Assembly (NCBI GenBank): GCA_963819785.1
Contig: CAWFXW010000024.1
Location: 310,001-374,000, forward strand
Source of the DNA: Palsa-504 sp963819785
Lineage (GTDB): Bacteria; Actinomycetota; Actinomycetes; Streptosporangiales; Streptosporangiaceae
Direction: 5' to 3'
DNA: 64,000 bases
Shown here one piece after another: positions 7,812-17,024 of this stretch. The position numbers and the translations under genes are program-made. Within the stretch, counting starts at the first letter, position 1, and each line of letters opens with the position of its first letter. The notes below the pieces were generated by a model. That model saw only the letters and a list, made by a program, of their open reading frames with translations. It did no database searches and was not told the DNA's origin.

Positions 7812-9221
7812 CTACCCGCCGTACCCGCCGCCGGCCGCCTGGACCAGCTCGGGGACGAACAGGGCGGCGTTCACGGTGCCGGTCCCGGAGGCCAGGTCGT
7901 AACCCAGGCCGGCGTTGAACCCGCGGACCGTGAACAGCTGGTCGTTCTGGAAGAACGACACCGTGGTGTTCCCCGCGGTCACGTCCACCAGGCCGGGTGC
8001 CTGCGCGGCGGACAGGGCGTACAGCGCCGGGTTGATCAGGCCGAGGCCGCGCCCGGCCAGCTGGTCGGCCAGCGCCACGATCCCGGCGAACAGCGGGGTG
8101 GCCTCGCTCGTCCCGCAGTCCACGTACCAGCCCGGCTGACCGCCGAAGCTCTGGTAGGTGTTGACCAGCCCGGCGCAGGAGCCGCTCATCGAGATGTCCG
8201 GGGTGCCGCGGTGGTCGCCGACCACGCCGGCCACCGAGTCCTGGTACGACGGCCGGGAGAACACCGTCGACAGGCCGCCGCCGGTGCCGGTGGCGGTCGG
8301 GCCGGGGGAGTCGGAGAAGGCGTTGTTCAGCGCGTAGTTGGTGCTGTCGTTCCACACCCGGTCCGCCTGGGTCCGCTGGCCGGTGGTCAGCAGGGACAGC
8401 TGGGTGCCGCCCACCGCGGTGACCAGCGGGTCAGAGGAGGGCCAGTCGATGGCCCGGTGGGTGTACAGGATCGTCCCTGCCGCGTCGGCGAAGTCGGTCG
8501 CCCCGGCGTCGCCGGTGGCGGCCAGCACCGTCACGTTGTTCTTGGCCGCGTTGAAGTACGCGCTGCGCAGGCCCTGGATGGAGGCCGCGCTCGGGAACGT
8601 CGGCTCGGTCGCGCCGAAGCTCTGGCTGATCACCTGGCCGAGGTGGTGGTTGATGACGTAGTTCTCGGCCTTGACGATCTGCGGCATTCCTGCCGTGCCC
8701 TCGGTCTCGGCGACCGGGGTCTCGACCAGCAGGAGCTTCGCGCCGGGCGCGATGCTGTGCGCCCACTCCACGTCCAGGGTGGTCTCCCCGGCCCAGCCCA
8801 CGTCGCCGTTGACGTCGGTCGGGTCATAGGCGGGCACCGCCCCGGCCGGCTGGATGATCTTGAAGGACGGCGGGGCCGGGAGGTTGTACTCGGCGTCAAA
8901 GACGGCTAGGTCCGCCTTGATCGTCGGGGAACCGAACGAGTCCACGATCACGATGGTCTGGCCGGCGCCGGTGATCCCCGTGCTGAACAGCGGCTGCTCG
9001 TTGTACGCGGTCTGGAACTGGTCGGGGCCGTAGCAGGGGGCGGTGAACAGGGCCTCGCACTCGGCCTGGGTGGCCGGCTGCCTGGCCGACATGAACCTGC
9101 TGTGCAGCATCGGCCCGATGGCGATGCTGGCCGTCGCCGGGAGGCCGCCGGCGACCAGGGACCCGGTGGCCAGCGCCACCGCCCCGGCCATCCTCAGATA
9201 CCGACGGGATCGATGTTGCAC
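7812..9221 (-). CDS. Secreted S53 (sedolisin) family peptidase
   Basis: A 469-residue serine-carboxyl peptidase. It has a cleavable signal peptide (residues 1-32, ending near ATAS). The catalytic Glu and Asp are spaced as ExxxD in ETTLDVEW near residue 150, the oxyanion Asp is in AATGDAGATDF, and the nucleophile Ser is in CGTSEATPLFAG. The family is acid-active. Most members carry a pro-domain of about 180 residues before the catalytic part; here only about 45 residues separate the signal from the protease fold (AYNEQPLFSTGITGAGQTI). The enzyme is therefore minimal or belongs to a prodomain-free subgroup. It is a single gene, flanked by a hairpin terminator. Confidence 0.88.
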   Translation of the reverse strand: MQHRSRRYLRMAGAVALATGSLVAGGLPATASIAIGPMLHSRFMSARQPATQAECEALFTAPCYGPDQFQTAYNEQPLFSTGITGAGQTIVIVDSFGSPTIKADLAVFDAEYNLPAPPSFKIIQPAGAVPAYDPTDVNGDVGWAGETTLDVEWAHSIAPGAKLLLVETPVAETEGTAGMPQIVKAENYVINHHLGQVISQSFGATEPTFPSAASIQGLRSAYFNAAKNNVTVLAATGDAGATDFADAAGTILYTHRAIDWPSSDPLVTAVGGTQLSLLTTGQRTQADRVWNDSTNYALNNAFSDSPGPTATGTGGGLSTVFSRPSYQDSVAGVVGDHRGTPDISMSGSCAGLVNTYQSFGGQPGWYVDCGTSEATPLFAGIVALADQLAGRGLGLINPALYALSAAQAPGLVDVTAGNTTVSFFQNDQLFTVRGFNAGLGYDLASGTGTVNAALFVPELVQAAGGGYGG

Positions 9222-9374
9222 GGAAGCCTCCCCGGTTCAGACGTGCCCACAACGCGCCCGCGTGACGTATGGATAGGCGGCTAACGTAGGGCAAAAAGGG
9301 TGTCTAAGCTGCAAAGCCTCGCGATCGTGACATAACGATTTGAACATTGATTTATCCGGAAATACCGCAACCGG

Positions 9375-10070
9375 CTATGCCGGATCCACCCCGAGGTAGC
9401 GCAGCACCGCGAGCACCCTCCGGTGCCCCACGTCGCCCGGGTACAGCTCGAGCTTGGCGAAGATCGAGTTGATGTGCTTGCTCACCGCGCTCTCGGTGAT
9501 GACCAGGGTCGTGCCGATCTCGGCGTTGGACCGGCCCTCGGCCATCAGCGCCAGCACGTCGCGCTCCCGCTGGGTCAGGTCGTCCAGCGGATTGCCGCCC
9601 GTGCGGACCAGCAGCTGCGCCACCACCTCGGGGTCCAGCGCGGTGCCGCCCGCGGCCACCCGGCGCAGCGCGTCCAGGAACTCGGCCACGTCGGCCACCC
9701 GGTCCTTGAGCAGGTAACCGACGCCGCGGGTGTTGGCCGACAGCAGGTCGGCCGCGTACCGCTCCTCCACGTACTGCGACAGCACCAGGATCGCGACGTC
9801 CGGCCACTGGCGGCGGATGGCCAGCGCGGCCCGGATGCCCTCGTCGGTGTGCGTGGGCGGCATCCGGACGTCGGCGATCACCACGTCGGGCCGTTCCCGC
9901 TCCACCGCCGCCAGCAGCGATTCGGCATCGCCCGCGGTGGCGCACACCTCGAACCCGGCGCCGTCCAGCAGCCTGGTCAGCCCCGCTAGCAGCAGCACCG
10001 AGTCCTCGGCGATCACCACCCGGGGGCGGCCCGGCCGGGCCGCCCCCGGATCTCCTGTCACGAGGCCCAA
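9375..10070 (-). CDS. NarL/FixJ-type response regulator
   Basis: A 231-residue regulator with a receiver (acidic AED, phospho-Asp in VVIADVRMPP, Lys in YLLKDRV) and a C-terminal LuxR HTH (LTQRERDVLALMAEGRSN, SAVSKHINSIFAKL). The first 15 residues are an extension before RVVIAED, and the ATG at 10070 is the only good start. It follows the FtsX-type exporter genes by 16 bp and is probably in their operon. The divergent kinase gene beginning at 13313 is its likely partner. Confidence 0.9.
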   Translation of the reverse strand: MGLVTGDPGAARPGRPRVVIAEDSVLLLAGLTRLLDGAGFEVCATAGDAESLLAAVERERPDVVIADVRMPPTHTDEGIRAALAIRRQWPDVAILVLSQYVEERYAADLLSANTRGVGYLLKDRVADVAEFLDALRRVAAGGTALDPEVVAQLLVRTGGNPLDDLTQRERDVLALMAEGRSNAEIGTTLVITESAVSKHINSIFAKLELYPGDVGHRRVLAVLRYLGVDPA

Positions 10071-10086
10071 GCTACTCGGTGCCCGG

Positions 10087-12435
10087 TTATTCGGTGCGCA
10101 GCGCGACCGCCGGCCGCGTCCGGGCCGCCCAGCTCGCCGGGGCCAGCGCGCCGATCACCGCGATGGCCAGCGCGGCCAGCGAGAGCAGGGCCAGCCGGGA
10201 CGGCGGGAACACCGCGGTGATAGAAGCCGGGATCCCGGTGTGCGCGGTGCCGGCCATGGCGTGCACGGTGGCCGTGTTCAGCGCCACCGCGGCGGGCGCC
10301 GCGATGGCCGCGGCGATCACCGCCGGGCCGGCCACCCAGCACACCACCATGGTCAGCAGCTGCCCGGGCCGCATCCCCAGCGCCTTGAAGATGCCCAGGT
10401 CGTGCACCCGGTCCCGGGTCGTCATCAGCACCGTGTTGAGCACGCCGAGCCCGGCGGCGACCGCCACCATCAGGGACAGCAGCCCGATCAGGCTGATCGC
10501 GATGGTGTAGAACTTGCCGCCGTCCTTCTGCGTGGTGGCCCCCCACGGGCTGGCCGGACCCAGCGCGCCGTTCACCGCATGGACATAGCCGGCCGCGTTC
10601 ACCCCCGGCCGAAGCGCCACATCCCACTCGTCCACGCTGGCCGCGGAAGCGAGCCCGGGCAGCGTCGCCGCGCTCCCGTACACCGTCGGGTCGCTGCTCG
10701 GATGGAACACCTCGCCGACGATGCGCACCGGGACCTGGGCGGTCCCGACCTCGACGGTGACCGTGTCGCCCACGGCCAGGCCGCTGTCGGTCAGGAACGC
10801 GGTGTTGACGTCCACCTGGCCCGGCGCGTCGTACCAGTGCCCGGTGATGACCCCGTAGCCGAGCCAGGACGTGTCCCCGGAGAACGCCCACGCATTCACC
10901 GCCCCGGCCACCCCGGGCACCTTGACCTGGTTCTCATACGCCTCAGAAAACCGCGCGGTGCCCGGCTGGGCGCGCAGCGCGGCGGTCACCGCCGCGTCCT
11001 GGGCCGCGGTGGGGATCTGGTCCGGGCCGCCGCCCGGGCCCTGCTGCTGGATCTGCACCGGGACCGTCGCCGACAGGGTTCGGATGCCCGCGGCGCGGCC
11101 CAGCGAGGAACTGAGCCCGAACGCGAAGATCACCGCCGTGGCCCCGAACGCGATCGCGGCCAGGCTCACCAGGGTCCGTGCGGGCCGGGCGAACGGCGCG
11201 GCCAGCCCCATGCCAACCGGCCGCGGCAGGCGCAGCCGGGACGCGAGCCGGTACGCCCCGTACCCGCGGCCCGACGCGGGCGCCCGGCCGGCCGCGATGG
11301 CCTGGGTGGCCGACAGCCGCCCGGCGCGCAGCGCGGGCCCGAGCGCGGCCAGCACGGTCAGCACCAGCATCCCGGCCGGGGCCAGGACCGACGCCCACCA
11401 CGGCACGGTCTGGCTGCCGACCCCGTACGCGTCGGCCGACTGGTGCAGCACCGGGACGGCCAGCAGGTTGCCCGCCACCACGCCGAGCGCGCACCCGGCC
11501 AGCGCCGGCCCGCCGACCCGGCTCAGGTACGCGACCACGACCTGTGCCGGGGTCAGGCCGATGCTCTTCAGCACGCCGATCCGGTAGTACCCGGCGGCCA
11601 CCGCCCCGCTGACCACGTTGGCCACGATGAGCACCGCCATGACCAGGCCGATGAGCGCGAACGCGACCACGAACGGCTCCATGATCGCGCCGTTGCCGGT
11701 GTTCTGGCTCTCCGCGGCCAGCCAGGTGCCCGCCCCGGTCACCGTGCCCGGCGGGAGTGCCCCTGTGACTTCCGCCAGGTCCGCGCGGACCTGAGACGCG
11801 GTGCCCGCGCTGGTGAACCGGTACAGCAGCTGCGCGCTCGAAGGCGCGCCCAGAGAGGAAACCTCGGCCGGGGCCACCCACCCGTCGGCGGTATTGGTGA
11901 TCGAGCTGGCGAAGCCGACCACGGTCAGCGTGACCGGGTGCGCCTGCCCGGTGACCGACACCGTGTTGCCGACCACGGGACCGCCGTCGCCTGAAGACCC
12001 AGCCAGCACGATCTGGCCCGGCCCGGTCACCCAGTGACCGGCGTTCAGCGACACGTCGTCCACCGGCCCGCCGGGCGAGGACCGCCCGACCAGTGTGAGC
12101 TGCCCGAACGGCTGGCCGCTCCACTGGGTCTGGACCGTGGCCTCGCCGAACGGCCCTGCCATCGCGCTGACCCCGTGCAGCAACCGGGTGGCGGCCAGCT
12201 GAGCCGCCCCGGCCCGGGCCGGGTTCGCGGTGACCGTCAGGTGCGCGCCGTCCTGGGCGTTGAACGCGTGCTGGAACGGCCCGCTGGTGGCGGCGAGCAG
12301 GGCCAGCCCGAGCGTGGCCGAGGCGGTGGAGACCAGCAGCACCATGCCCAGCACCACGGCCTGCACCTTGTGCCGCAGCATCCCGCCGGTGGCGGTCCGG
12401 ACGGAGCTGAGCCAATTAAGACGGGGCCAGCTCAT
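10087..12435 (-). CDS. FtsX/MacB-type ABC transporter permease
   Basis: A 782-residue permease with two FtsX modules. It has TM1 near residues 28-52, an extracellular domain, and TM groups around 250-400. After a second extracellular domain, further TM helices lie near 635-660, 690-715 and 745-765. The typical GIFKALGMRPGQLL and VGVLKSIGLTPAQ-like cytoplasmic loops are present. Such permeases work as mechanotransmitters, not channels, and export lipoproteins, peptides or drugs. The start overlaps the stop of the upstream ATPase gene (ATGA). Confidence 0.88.
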   Translation of the reverse strand: MSWPRLNWLSSVRTATGGMLRHKVQAVVLGMVLLVSTASATLGLALLAATSGPFQHAFNAQDGAHLTVTANPARAGAAQLAATRLLHGVSAMAGPFGEATVQTQWSGQPFGQLTLVGRSSPGGPVDDVSLNAGHWVTGPGQIVLAGSSGDGGPVVGNTVSVTGQAHPVTLTVVGFASSITNTADGWVAPAEVSSLGAPSSAQLLYRFTSAGTASQVRADLAEVTGALPPGTVTGAGTWLAAESQNTGNGAIMEPFVVAFALIGLVMAVLIVANVVSGAVAAGYYRIGVLKSIGLTPAQVVVAYLSRVGGPALAGCALGVVAGNLLAVPVLHQSADAYGVGSQTVPWWASVLAPAGMLVLTVLAALGPALRAGRLSATQAIAAGRAPASGRGYGAYRLASRLRLPRPVGMGLAAPFARPARTLVSLAAIAFGATAVIFAFGLSSSLGRAAGIRTLSATVPVQIQQQGPGGGPDQIPTAAQDAAVTAALRAQPGTARFSEAYENQVKVPGVAGAVNAWAFSGDTSWLGYGVITGHWYDAPGQVDVNTAFLTDSGLAVGDTVTVEVGTAQVPVRIVGEVFHPSSDPTVYGSAATLPGLASAASVDEWDVALRPGVNAAGYVHAVNGALGPASPWGATTQKDGGKFYTIAISLIGLLSLMVAVAAGLGVLNTVLMTTRDRVHDLGIFKALGMRPGQLLTMVVCWVAGPAVIAAAIAAPAAVALNTATVHAMAGTAHTGIPASITAVFPPSRLALLSLAALAIAVIGALAPASWAARTRPAVALRTE

Positions 12436-13154
12436 CGCAGCGCTCCCACACCGGTGCCGGCCAGCCGCCCGTCCACGATGTGCACCACGCGGGCCGCGTA
12501 CCGCTCGGCCATCTGGGGGTCGTGGGTCACCAGCACCAGCGTCTGCCCGGCCGCGGCCAGGGACCGCAGCAGCCGGCCGATCTCCTGCCCGGTGGCGCTG
12601 TCCAGCGCCCCGGTCGGCTCGTCGGCCAGCAGCACCTCGGGCTCGTTGACCAGCGCCCGGGCGATCGCCACCCGCTGCCGCTGGCCGCCCGACATCCGGG
12701 CCGGATACGAATCACGGAACGAAGCGATGCCCATCCGCTCCAGCAGCTCACCGGCCCGGGCCCGGGCCTGGCGCCGGGACGCCCCGGCCAGCTGGGCGGG
12801 CAGCAGCACGTTGTCTTCCACGGTCAGGTCGTCGAGCAGGTTGAAGAACTGGAAGATGATCCCGACGTGGCGGGCGCGGAACCTGGCCAGCGCGCTCTCG
12901 CCGAGGGTGTCAATCCGCCGCCCGGCCACGGTGACCGTGCCGCCGGTCGGCCGGTCCAGCCCGGCAACGAGGTTGAGCAGTGTCGACTTGCCGCTGCCCG
13001 ACGGGCCCATGACCGCCACCACCTCGCCGGCCGCCACGCTCATGCTCACGTCCGCGAGCGCGGGCAGGCCGTCGCTCTGGTAGGCCTTGGTCACGCCGTC
13101 CACCCGGATCACGTCGCCGGGCGCCCCGTGGTCGGTAACACTGTGGTCAATCAT
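12432..13154 (-). CDS. MacB/LolD-type ABC transporter ATPase
   Basis: A 240-residue ATPase with Walker A (GPSGSGKST), Q-loop (IFQFFNLL), intact signature (MSGGQRQRV), Walker B (VLLADEPTGALD) and H-loop (VLVTHDP). The ATG at 13154 was preferred because AGGAGG stands about 6 nt before it; a frame-open ATG 30 bp upstream lacks this. It is coupled to the permease. Divergent from a histidine kinase gene; the arrangement of kinase, regulator and exporter resembles antimicrobial-peptide-sensing modules (inference). Confidence 0.9.
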   Translation of the reverse strand: MIDHSVTDHGAPGDVIRVDGVTKAYQSDGLPALADVSMSVAAGEVVAVMGPSGSGKSTLLNLVAGLDRPTGGTVTVAGRRIDTLGESALARFRARHVGIIFQFFNLLDDLTVEDNVLLPAQLAGASRRQARARAGELLERMGIASFRDSYPARMSGGQRQRVAIARALVNEPEVLLADEPTGALDSATGQEIGRLLRSLAAAGQTLVLVTHDPQMAERYAARVVHIVDGRLAGTGVGALR

Positions 13155-13312
13155 CAGATCCTCCTGGGTGGGGAAACTGATCACACGGTGTCACGGCGGG
13201 ATAGCCGGGCACACTGACCCAGGCCCCCGAATCGGGGGTGGGGCCAGCACCACCATCGATGGTGAACCGCGCTGTATGGGCAGGCCGGGCCCGCTCGCCT
13301 ACGGTGGGAGGC

Positions 13313-14591
13313 ATGGCCACCACCCTCGCCCAGCACCAGAAGACGGGGCCCCGTTACCGCCCCGTCCCGTGGTCGCCGCGCGCCTGGAGCCAGGCCCTCT
13401 ACCTGACCGGCGGCATCCCGGCCCTGCTCGCCGCGCCGGTCCTGGTGGCCGCGGGCTTCGCGGCCCGGCCGCGGGCGGCGCTGCCGCTGCTGTTCCTGGT
13501 CGTCATCTTCTTCGCCCTCCCCGCGCTGACCGCGATGCAGCGCCACCGCCTGCGCACCACGGCCGGGGTCGACATCCCGCCCCAGCGGCCCTGGACCCGC
13601 ACGGGCCTGGTCCGCTACGCCCGCTCACCGGGCACCTGGGTCCAGTTCGGCTACCACCTGCTGGCCGCCCCGCTGGCTGGCCGCCGCGGCGCTGGCCGCC
13701 CTGGTCACGTGGCTGGCCGGCCTCGCGTTCATCCTGGTCTACGCCTACGGGTGGATCCTCTCGCCGTCGAGCCTGCTGGGCCACGGCCTGTCCTGGCCGC
13801 CTGGCCACCTGAACCGGCTGCCCGTCCCGCTGGACGTCTGGCTGACCCTGGCCGGGATCGCCCTGCTCGCGGCGGCGCCGCGGATCACCGCGGCGGTGGA
13901 GGACCTGGACGCCGGCCTGGCCCGGATCCTGCTGGGCCCGAGCCGGGCCGAGGAACTCCAGCACCGGGTGGAGCACCTGACGCAGACCCGGACCGGCGCC
14001 GTCGACGCCGCCGACGCCGAACGCCGCCGCCTGGAGCGCGACCTGCACGACGGAACCCAGCAGCGCCTGGTCGCGCTGGCCATGCGGCTGGGCATGGCCC
14101 GGGCCGAACCCGCCGGCGCGGCCCAGGCGCACCAGGTCATCGCCGAGGCGCACGAGGACGCCAAGGCGGCGCTGGCCGAGCTGCGCAACCTGATCCGCGG
14201 CCTGCACCCGGCCGTCCTGGAGGACCGGGGCCTGGATGCGGCCCTGTCCGGGGTGGCGGCGCGGATGGCGATCCCGGTCCGGCTGACCGTGGACCTGCCC
14301 CGCCGCCCGGCGGCCACCATCGAAGCGGTCGCCTACTTCGTGGTATCGGAAAGCCTGACCAACATCACCAAGCACGCCCAGGCCAGCCAGGCCGAGGTGA
14401 TCGTGCAGCGGGCCGGTGACCGGCTGCACATCATCGTCAGCGACGACGGCGTGGGCGGCGCCGACCCGGCCCGCGGCACCGGCCTGGCCGGGCTGGCCAA
14501 GCGCGCCGCGGCGGTCGACGGCACCTTCGAGATCGCCAGCCCGCCCGGCGGGCCGACCCTGATCACCGTGGACCTGCCATGCGCACGCTAG
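13313..14591 (+). pseudogene. Sensor histidine kinase, one frame break in the membrane region
   Basis: When joined, a kinase of about 425 residues. The ATG at 13313 has GGGAGG upstream. The first frame holds two hydrophobic segments and reads to YHLLAAPLA. Around 13678-13690 the frame changes and continues LAALVTWLAGLAFILVYAYG, the HisKA_3 box (ERDLHDGTQQRL), N-box (ESLTNITKHA) and G-box (SDDGVGG). The kinase core is fully conserved, so a one- or two-base sequence error in GC-rich DNA is plausible. It overlaps the next gene by 13 bp. Probable partner of the regulator at 9375-10070. Confidence 0.82.
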
Positions 14592-15295
14592 CCGACCCCG
14601 GACCCGCAGACCCGGGCCGCCGGATCTGGGCCGCCAGCGGCCTGATCACCGCGGCCGCCCTGATCGCCGGCACGGCCCTGCTTTTCGCCCCGGCCCCGGG
14701 CCCGGACCCGGGCGGCCCGCAGAACGCGTTCGCCCAGCCGCAGAGCGCCCAGCCCCGCGCCGAGGGCGGACCGGTGCAGACCGCGCAGGCCGAGATCACC
14801 GCGACCCGGACGGTGACCGTGCCGCAGCCGGTGACCAGCCTGACCGTGCTGAGCTACGGCGCGCCGGTCGAGGTCACCGGCGGAACCGCCGGCCGCGTCC
14901 AGGTCACCGAGACGATCGGCTACCTGGGCAGCCCGCCTCCGGTCATCGAGCAGGTGTCCGGCGGTCACCTGCTGCTGGCCGACCCGGCGTGCTCGGTCTC
15001 CGGCCCGTCCGCCGCCCCCTGTACCGTCAGCTTCACCGTGATCGTCCCGGCCGGCGTCCGCGTCGCCGTGGACACCGACGGCGGCCCCGCGCGGCTCACC
15101 TTCGCCACGCCCCCGGACTCGGTGTCGGTCACCACCGATGGCGGCCCGGCCACGGTGAACGTGCCCGCCGGCCCGTACGCGCTGACCGCCGACAGCGGCG
15201 GCGGCCAGGAGATCATCGCGATCGCCACCGACCCGTCCGCCACCCGCTCGATCACGGTCAGCACCGGCGGCGGCCAGCTCCAGGTCGGCCCCTAG
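14579..15295 (+). CDS. Membrane-anchored/secreted protein with DUF4097-like beta repeats
   Basis: A 238-residue protein. A TM or signal segment (residues 18-38) is followed by a Pro/Gln-rich linker and then beta-strand repeats of the kind seen in bacterial 'adhesin head' DUF4097 proteins (TDGGPARLTF, TDGGPATVNV, STGGGQLQVG). The start overlaps the kinase gene, so it is co-translated with it and may act at the surface as a sensor partner. The molecular role is unknown. Confidence 0.75.
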   Translation: MRTLADPGPADPGRRIWAASGLITAAALIAGTALLFAPAPGPDPGGPQNAFAQPQSAQPRAEGGPVQTAQAEITATRTVTVPQPVTSLTVLSYGAPVEVTGGTAGRVQVTETIGYLGSPPPVIEQVSGGHLLLADPACSVSGPSAAPCTVSFTVIVPAGVRVAVDTDGGPARLTFATPPDSVSVTTDGGPATVNVPAGPYALTADSGGGQEIIAIATDPSATRSITVSTGGGQLQVGP

Positions 15296-15370
15296 ACGGA
15301 CCGCCGGCCGCCGTACCTTTTCTTTTTCGGCCGAACGGGCCGTGGTGCTCGCCCCCCGCCCGCGTGAATG

Positions 15371-16684
15371 TCAGCGGTGCCGCTGATCGATGACCCGGCG
15401 CATCTTGCCCGCCGACCGCTCGATGGTGTCAGGGTCGTCCACCGCGACCCCGACCCGGACACCCACGTGGTCGGCCACTGCGGCAGCGAGCGCCTGGCCC
15501 GCGGCCGCACGCTCCTGCGCGCCAAGACCCGGCCGCGCCTCCACATGGACGGTCAGCTCGTCCATCCGGTCCCGCGTCGCGAGGACCAGCTGGAAGTGCG
15601 GGGCCAGGCCGGGGACGCCGAGCAGGATCTCCTCGATCTGGGTCGGGAACACGTTGACCCCGCGCAGCACGATCATGTCGTCGGACCGGCCGGTGACCCG
15701 CTCCATCCGCCGGTGCGCGGGCCGGGCCGTGCCCGGCAGCAGCCGGGTCAGGTCCTTGGTCCGGTACCGGATGAGCGGCATGCCCTGCTTGGTGAGCGAG
15801 GTGAACAGGATCTCGCCGCGCTCGCCCGCGGCCGCGGGGCGGCCCGAGACCGGGTCGATCAGCTCCGGGTAGAAGTGGTCCTCCCAGATGGTCAGGCCGT
15901 CCTTGGTCTCCGCGCACTCCACCGCGACGCCGGGCCCCATCACCTCGGACAGCCCGTAGATGTCCACCGCGTGCAGCCCGGCCCGGTCCTCGAGCTCGGC
16001 GCGCATCTGCTCGGTCCACGGCTCGGCGCCGAAGATCCCGATCTCCAGCGAGCTGTCCCGCGCGGACAGCCCGGCCCGGTCGAACTCGTCCAGGATGGTC
16101 AGCATGTAGGTCGGCGTGACCATGATCACCCGCGGCCGCAGGTCGGCGATCAGCCGGACCTGCCGCCCGGTCATGCCGCCCGAGGCGGGGATGACCGTGC
16201 AGCCCAGGCGTTCGGCGCCGTAGTGGGCGCCGAGACCGCCGGTGAACAGCCCGTACCCGTAGGCCACGTGCACCATGTCCCCGGGCCGGCCGCCCGCGGC
16301 CCGGATCGACCGGGCCATCAGGGCCGACCAGGTGTCCAGGTCGGCCTGGGTGTAGCCCACCACGGTGGGCTGCCCGGTGGTCCCGCTTGAGGCGTGGATC
16401 CGCCGCAGCCCGGCCGCCGGGACCGCGAACATGCCGGCCGGATAGTTCTCTCGCAGGTCGTCCTTGGTCGTGACCGGGAAGGCGGCCAGGTCAGAAAGCG
16501 ACCGGCAGTCCTCCGGGCTTACCCCCGCCGCGTCGAACCGCTTGCGGTAGAACGGGACGTTCGCGTACGCGTACCGCAGCGTCCAGCGCAGCCGGTCCAG
16601 CTGCAGCGCGCGGAGCTCGTCGACACCCATCCGCTCGGCCGGGTCGAGATCCTCAGCCTCCGGCGCCTGACCTAGCCGCATCAC
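15371..16684 (-). CDS. paaK: Phenylacetate-CoA ligase
   Basis: A 437-residue adenylate-forming enzyme that makes phenylacetyl-CoA from phenylacetate, CoA and ATP. Family marks are the opening YANVPFYRKRFDAAGV, P-loop ASSGTTGQPTVVGYT, the TPTYML stretch, the YGLSEVMGPGVA motif, and the PaaK C-terminal RSDDMIVLRGVNVFPTQIE. Length is normal and all motifs are intact. No other paa gene is adjacent; a beta-ketoadipyl-type thiolase occurs at 56577. The first two codons are both ATG, so the start could be one codon later. Confidence 0.93.
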   Translation of the reverse strand: MMRLGQAPEAEDLDPAERMGVDELRALQLDRLRWTLRYAYANVPFYRKRFDAAGVSPEDCRSLSDLAAFPVTTKDDLRENYPAGMFAVPAAGLRRIHASSGTTGQPTVVGYTQADLDTWSALMARSIRAAGGRPGDMVHVAYGYGLFTGGLGAHYGAERLGCTVIPASGGMTGRQVRLIADLRPRVIMVTPTYMLTILDEFDRAGLSARDSSLEIGIFGAEPWTEQMRAELEDRAGLHAVDIYGLSEVMGPGVAVECAETKDGLTIWEDHFYPELIDPVSGRPAAAGERGEILFTSLTKQGMPLIRYRTKDLTRLLPGTARPAHRRMERVTGRSDDMIVLRGVNVFPTQIEEILLGVPGLAPHFQLVLATRDRMDELTVHVEARPGLGAQERAAAGQALAAAVADHVGVRVGVAVDDPDTIERSAGKMRRVIDQRHR

Positions 16685-16707
16685 GCCTCACCACCCTCGC
16701 AAGCCCC

Positions 16708-16945
16708 TTACCGCACAACCCCGATGCTAGCCACGGTCGCGCTCGCGGCCCGGACCAGGTCGGCCGGGGCCAGCTCGATCTCCAGCCCGCGCCGGCCGCC
16801 GCTGCAGAACACCGGGCACCCCGAGCGCCTCGCTGGCCTCCCGCCCGTACGAGGCGGCCCGCGGGTCGTGCTCGTATTCGTGCACGGTGAACGGGATCTT
16901 CGCCCGCTCCAGCGCCACCGTCGCCGTCGTCCCGCGTCCCGCCAC
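16708..16945 (-). pseudogene. YbaK/Cys-tRNA(Pro) deacylase relic with internal deletion
   Basis: The N-terminus of the YbaK family is clear from a GTG at 16945: TTATVALERAKIPFTVHEYE, DPRAASYGREASEALGV. The sequence then jumps, out of frame, to the family C-terminus: SGGRRGLEIELAPADLVRA and a TAA at 16708. Roughly 85 residues of the catalytic core are missing. YbaK proteins hydrolyse mischarged Cys-tRNA(Pro). This copy cannot be functional. Confidence 0.72.
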
Positions 16946-17024
16946 GAAGGGCCACCATACGGCACGGGAAACCAGCCGGAAAACCATTAGCCACCCCGTC
17001 GGGCCGGTCCGCATAGTTGGGGAT

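Noticed and set aside
9730..11994. 754-codon plus-strand open frame over the FtsX permease gene
   Set aside because: Arg/Pro/Gly-rich, low-complexity translation; the minus strand has clear permease motifs.
16887..17024. N-terminal extension of the 17025 protein
   Set aside because: The frame is open, but it overlaps the ybaK relic and its residues are Arg/Pro-rich noise. The ATG at 17025 fits better.
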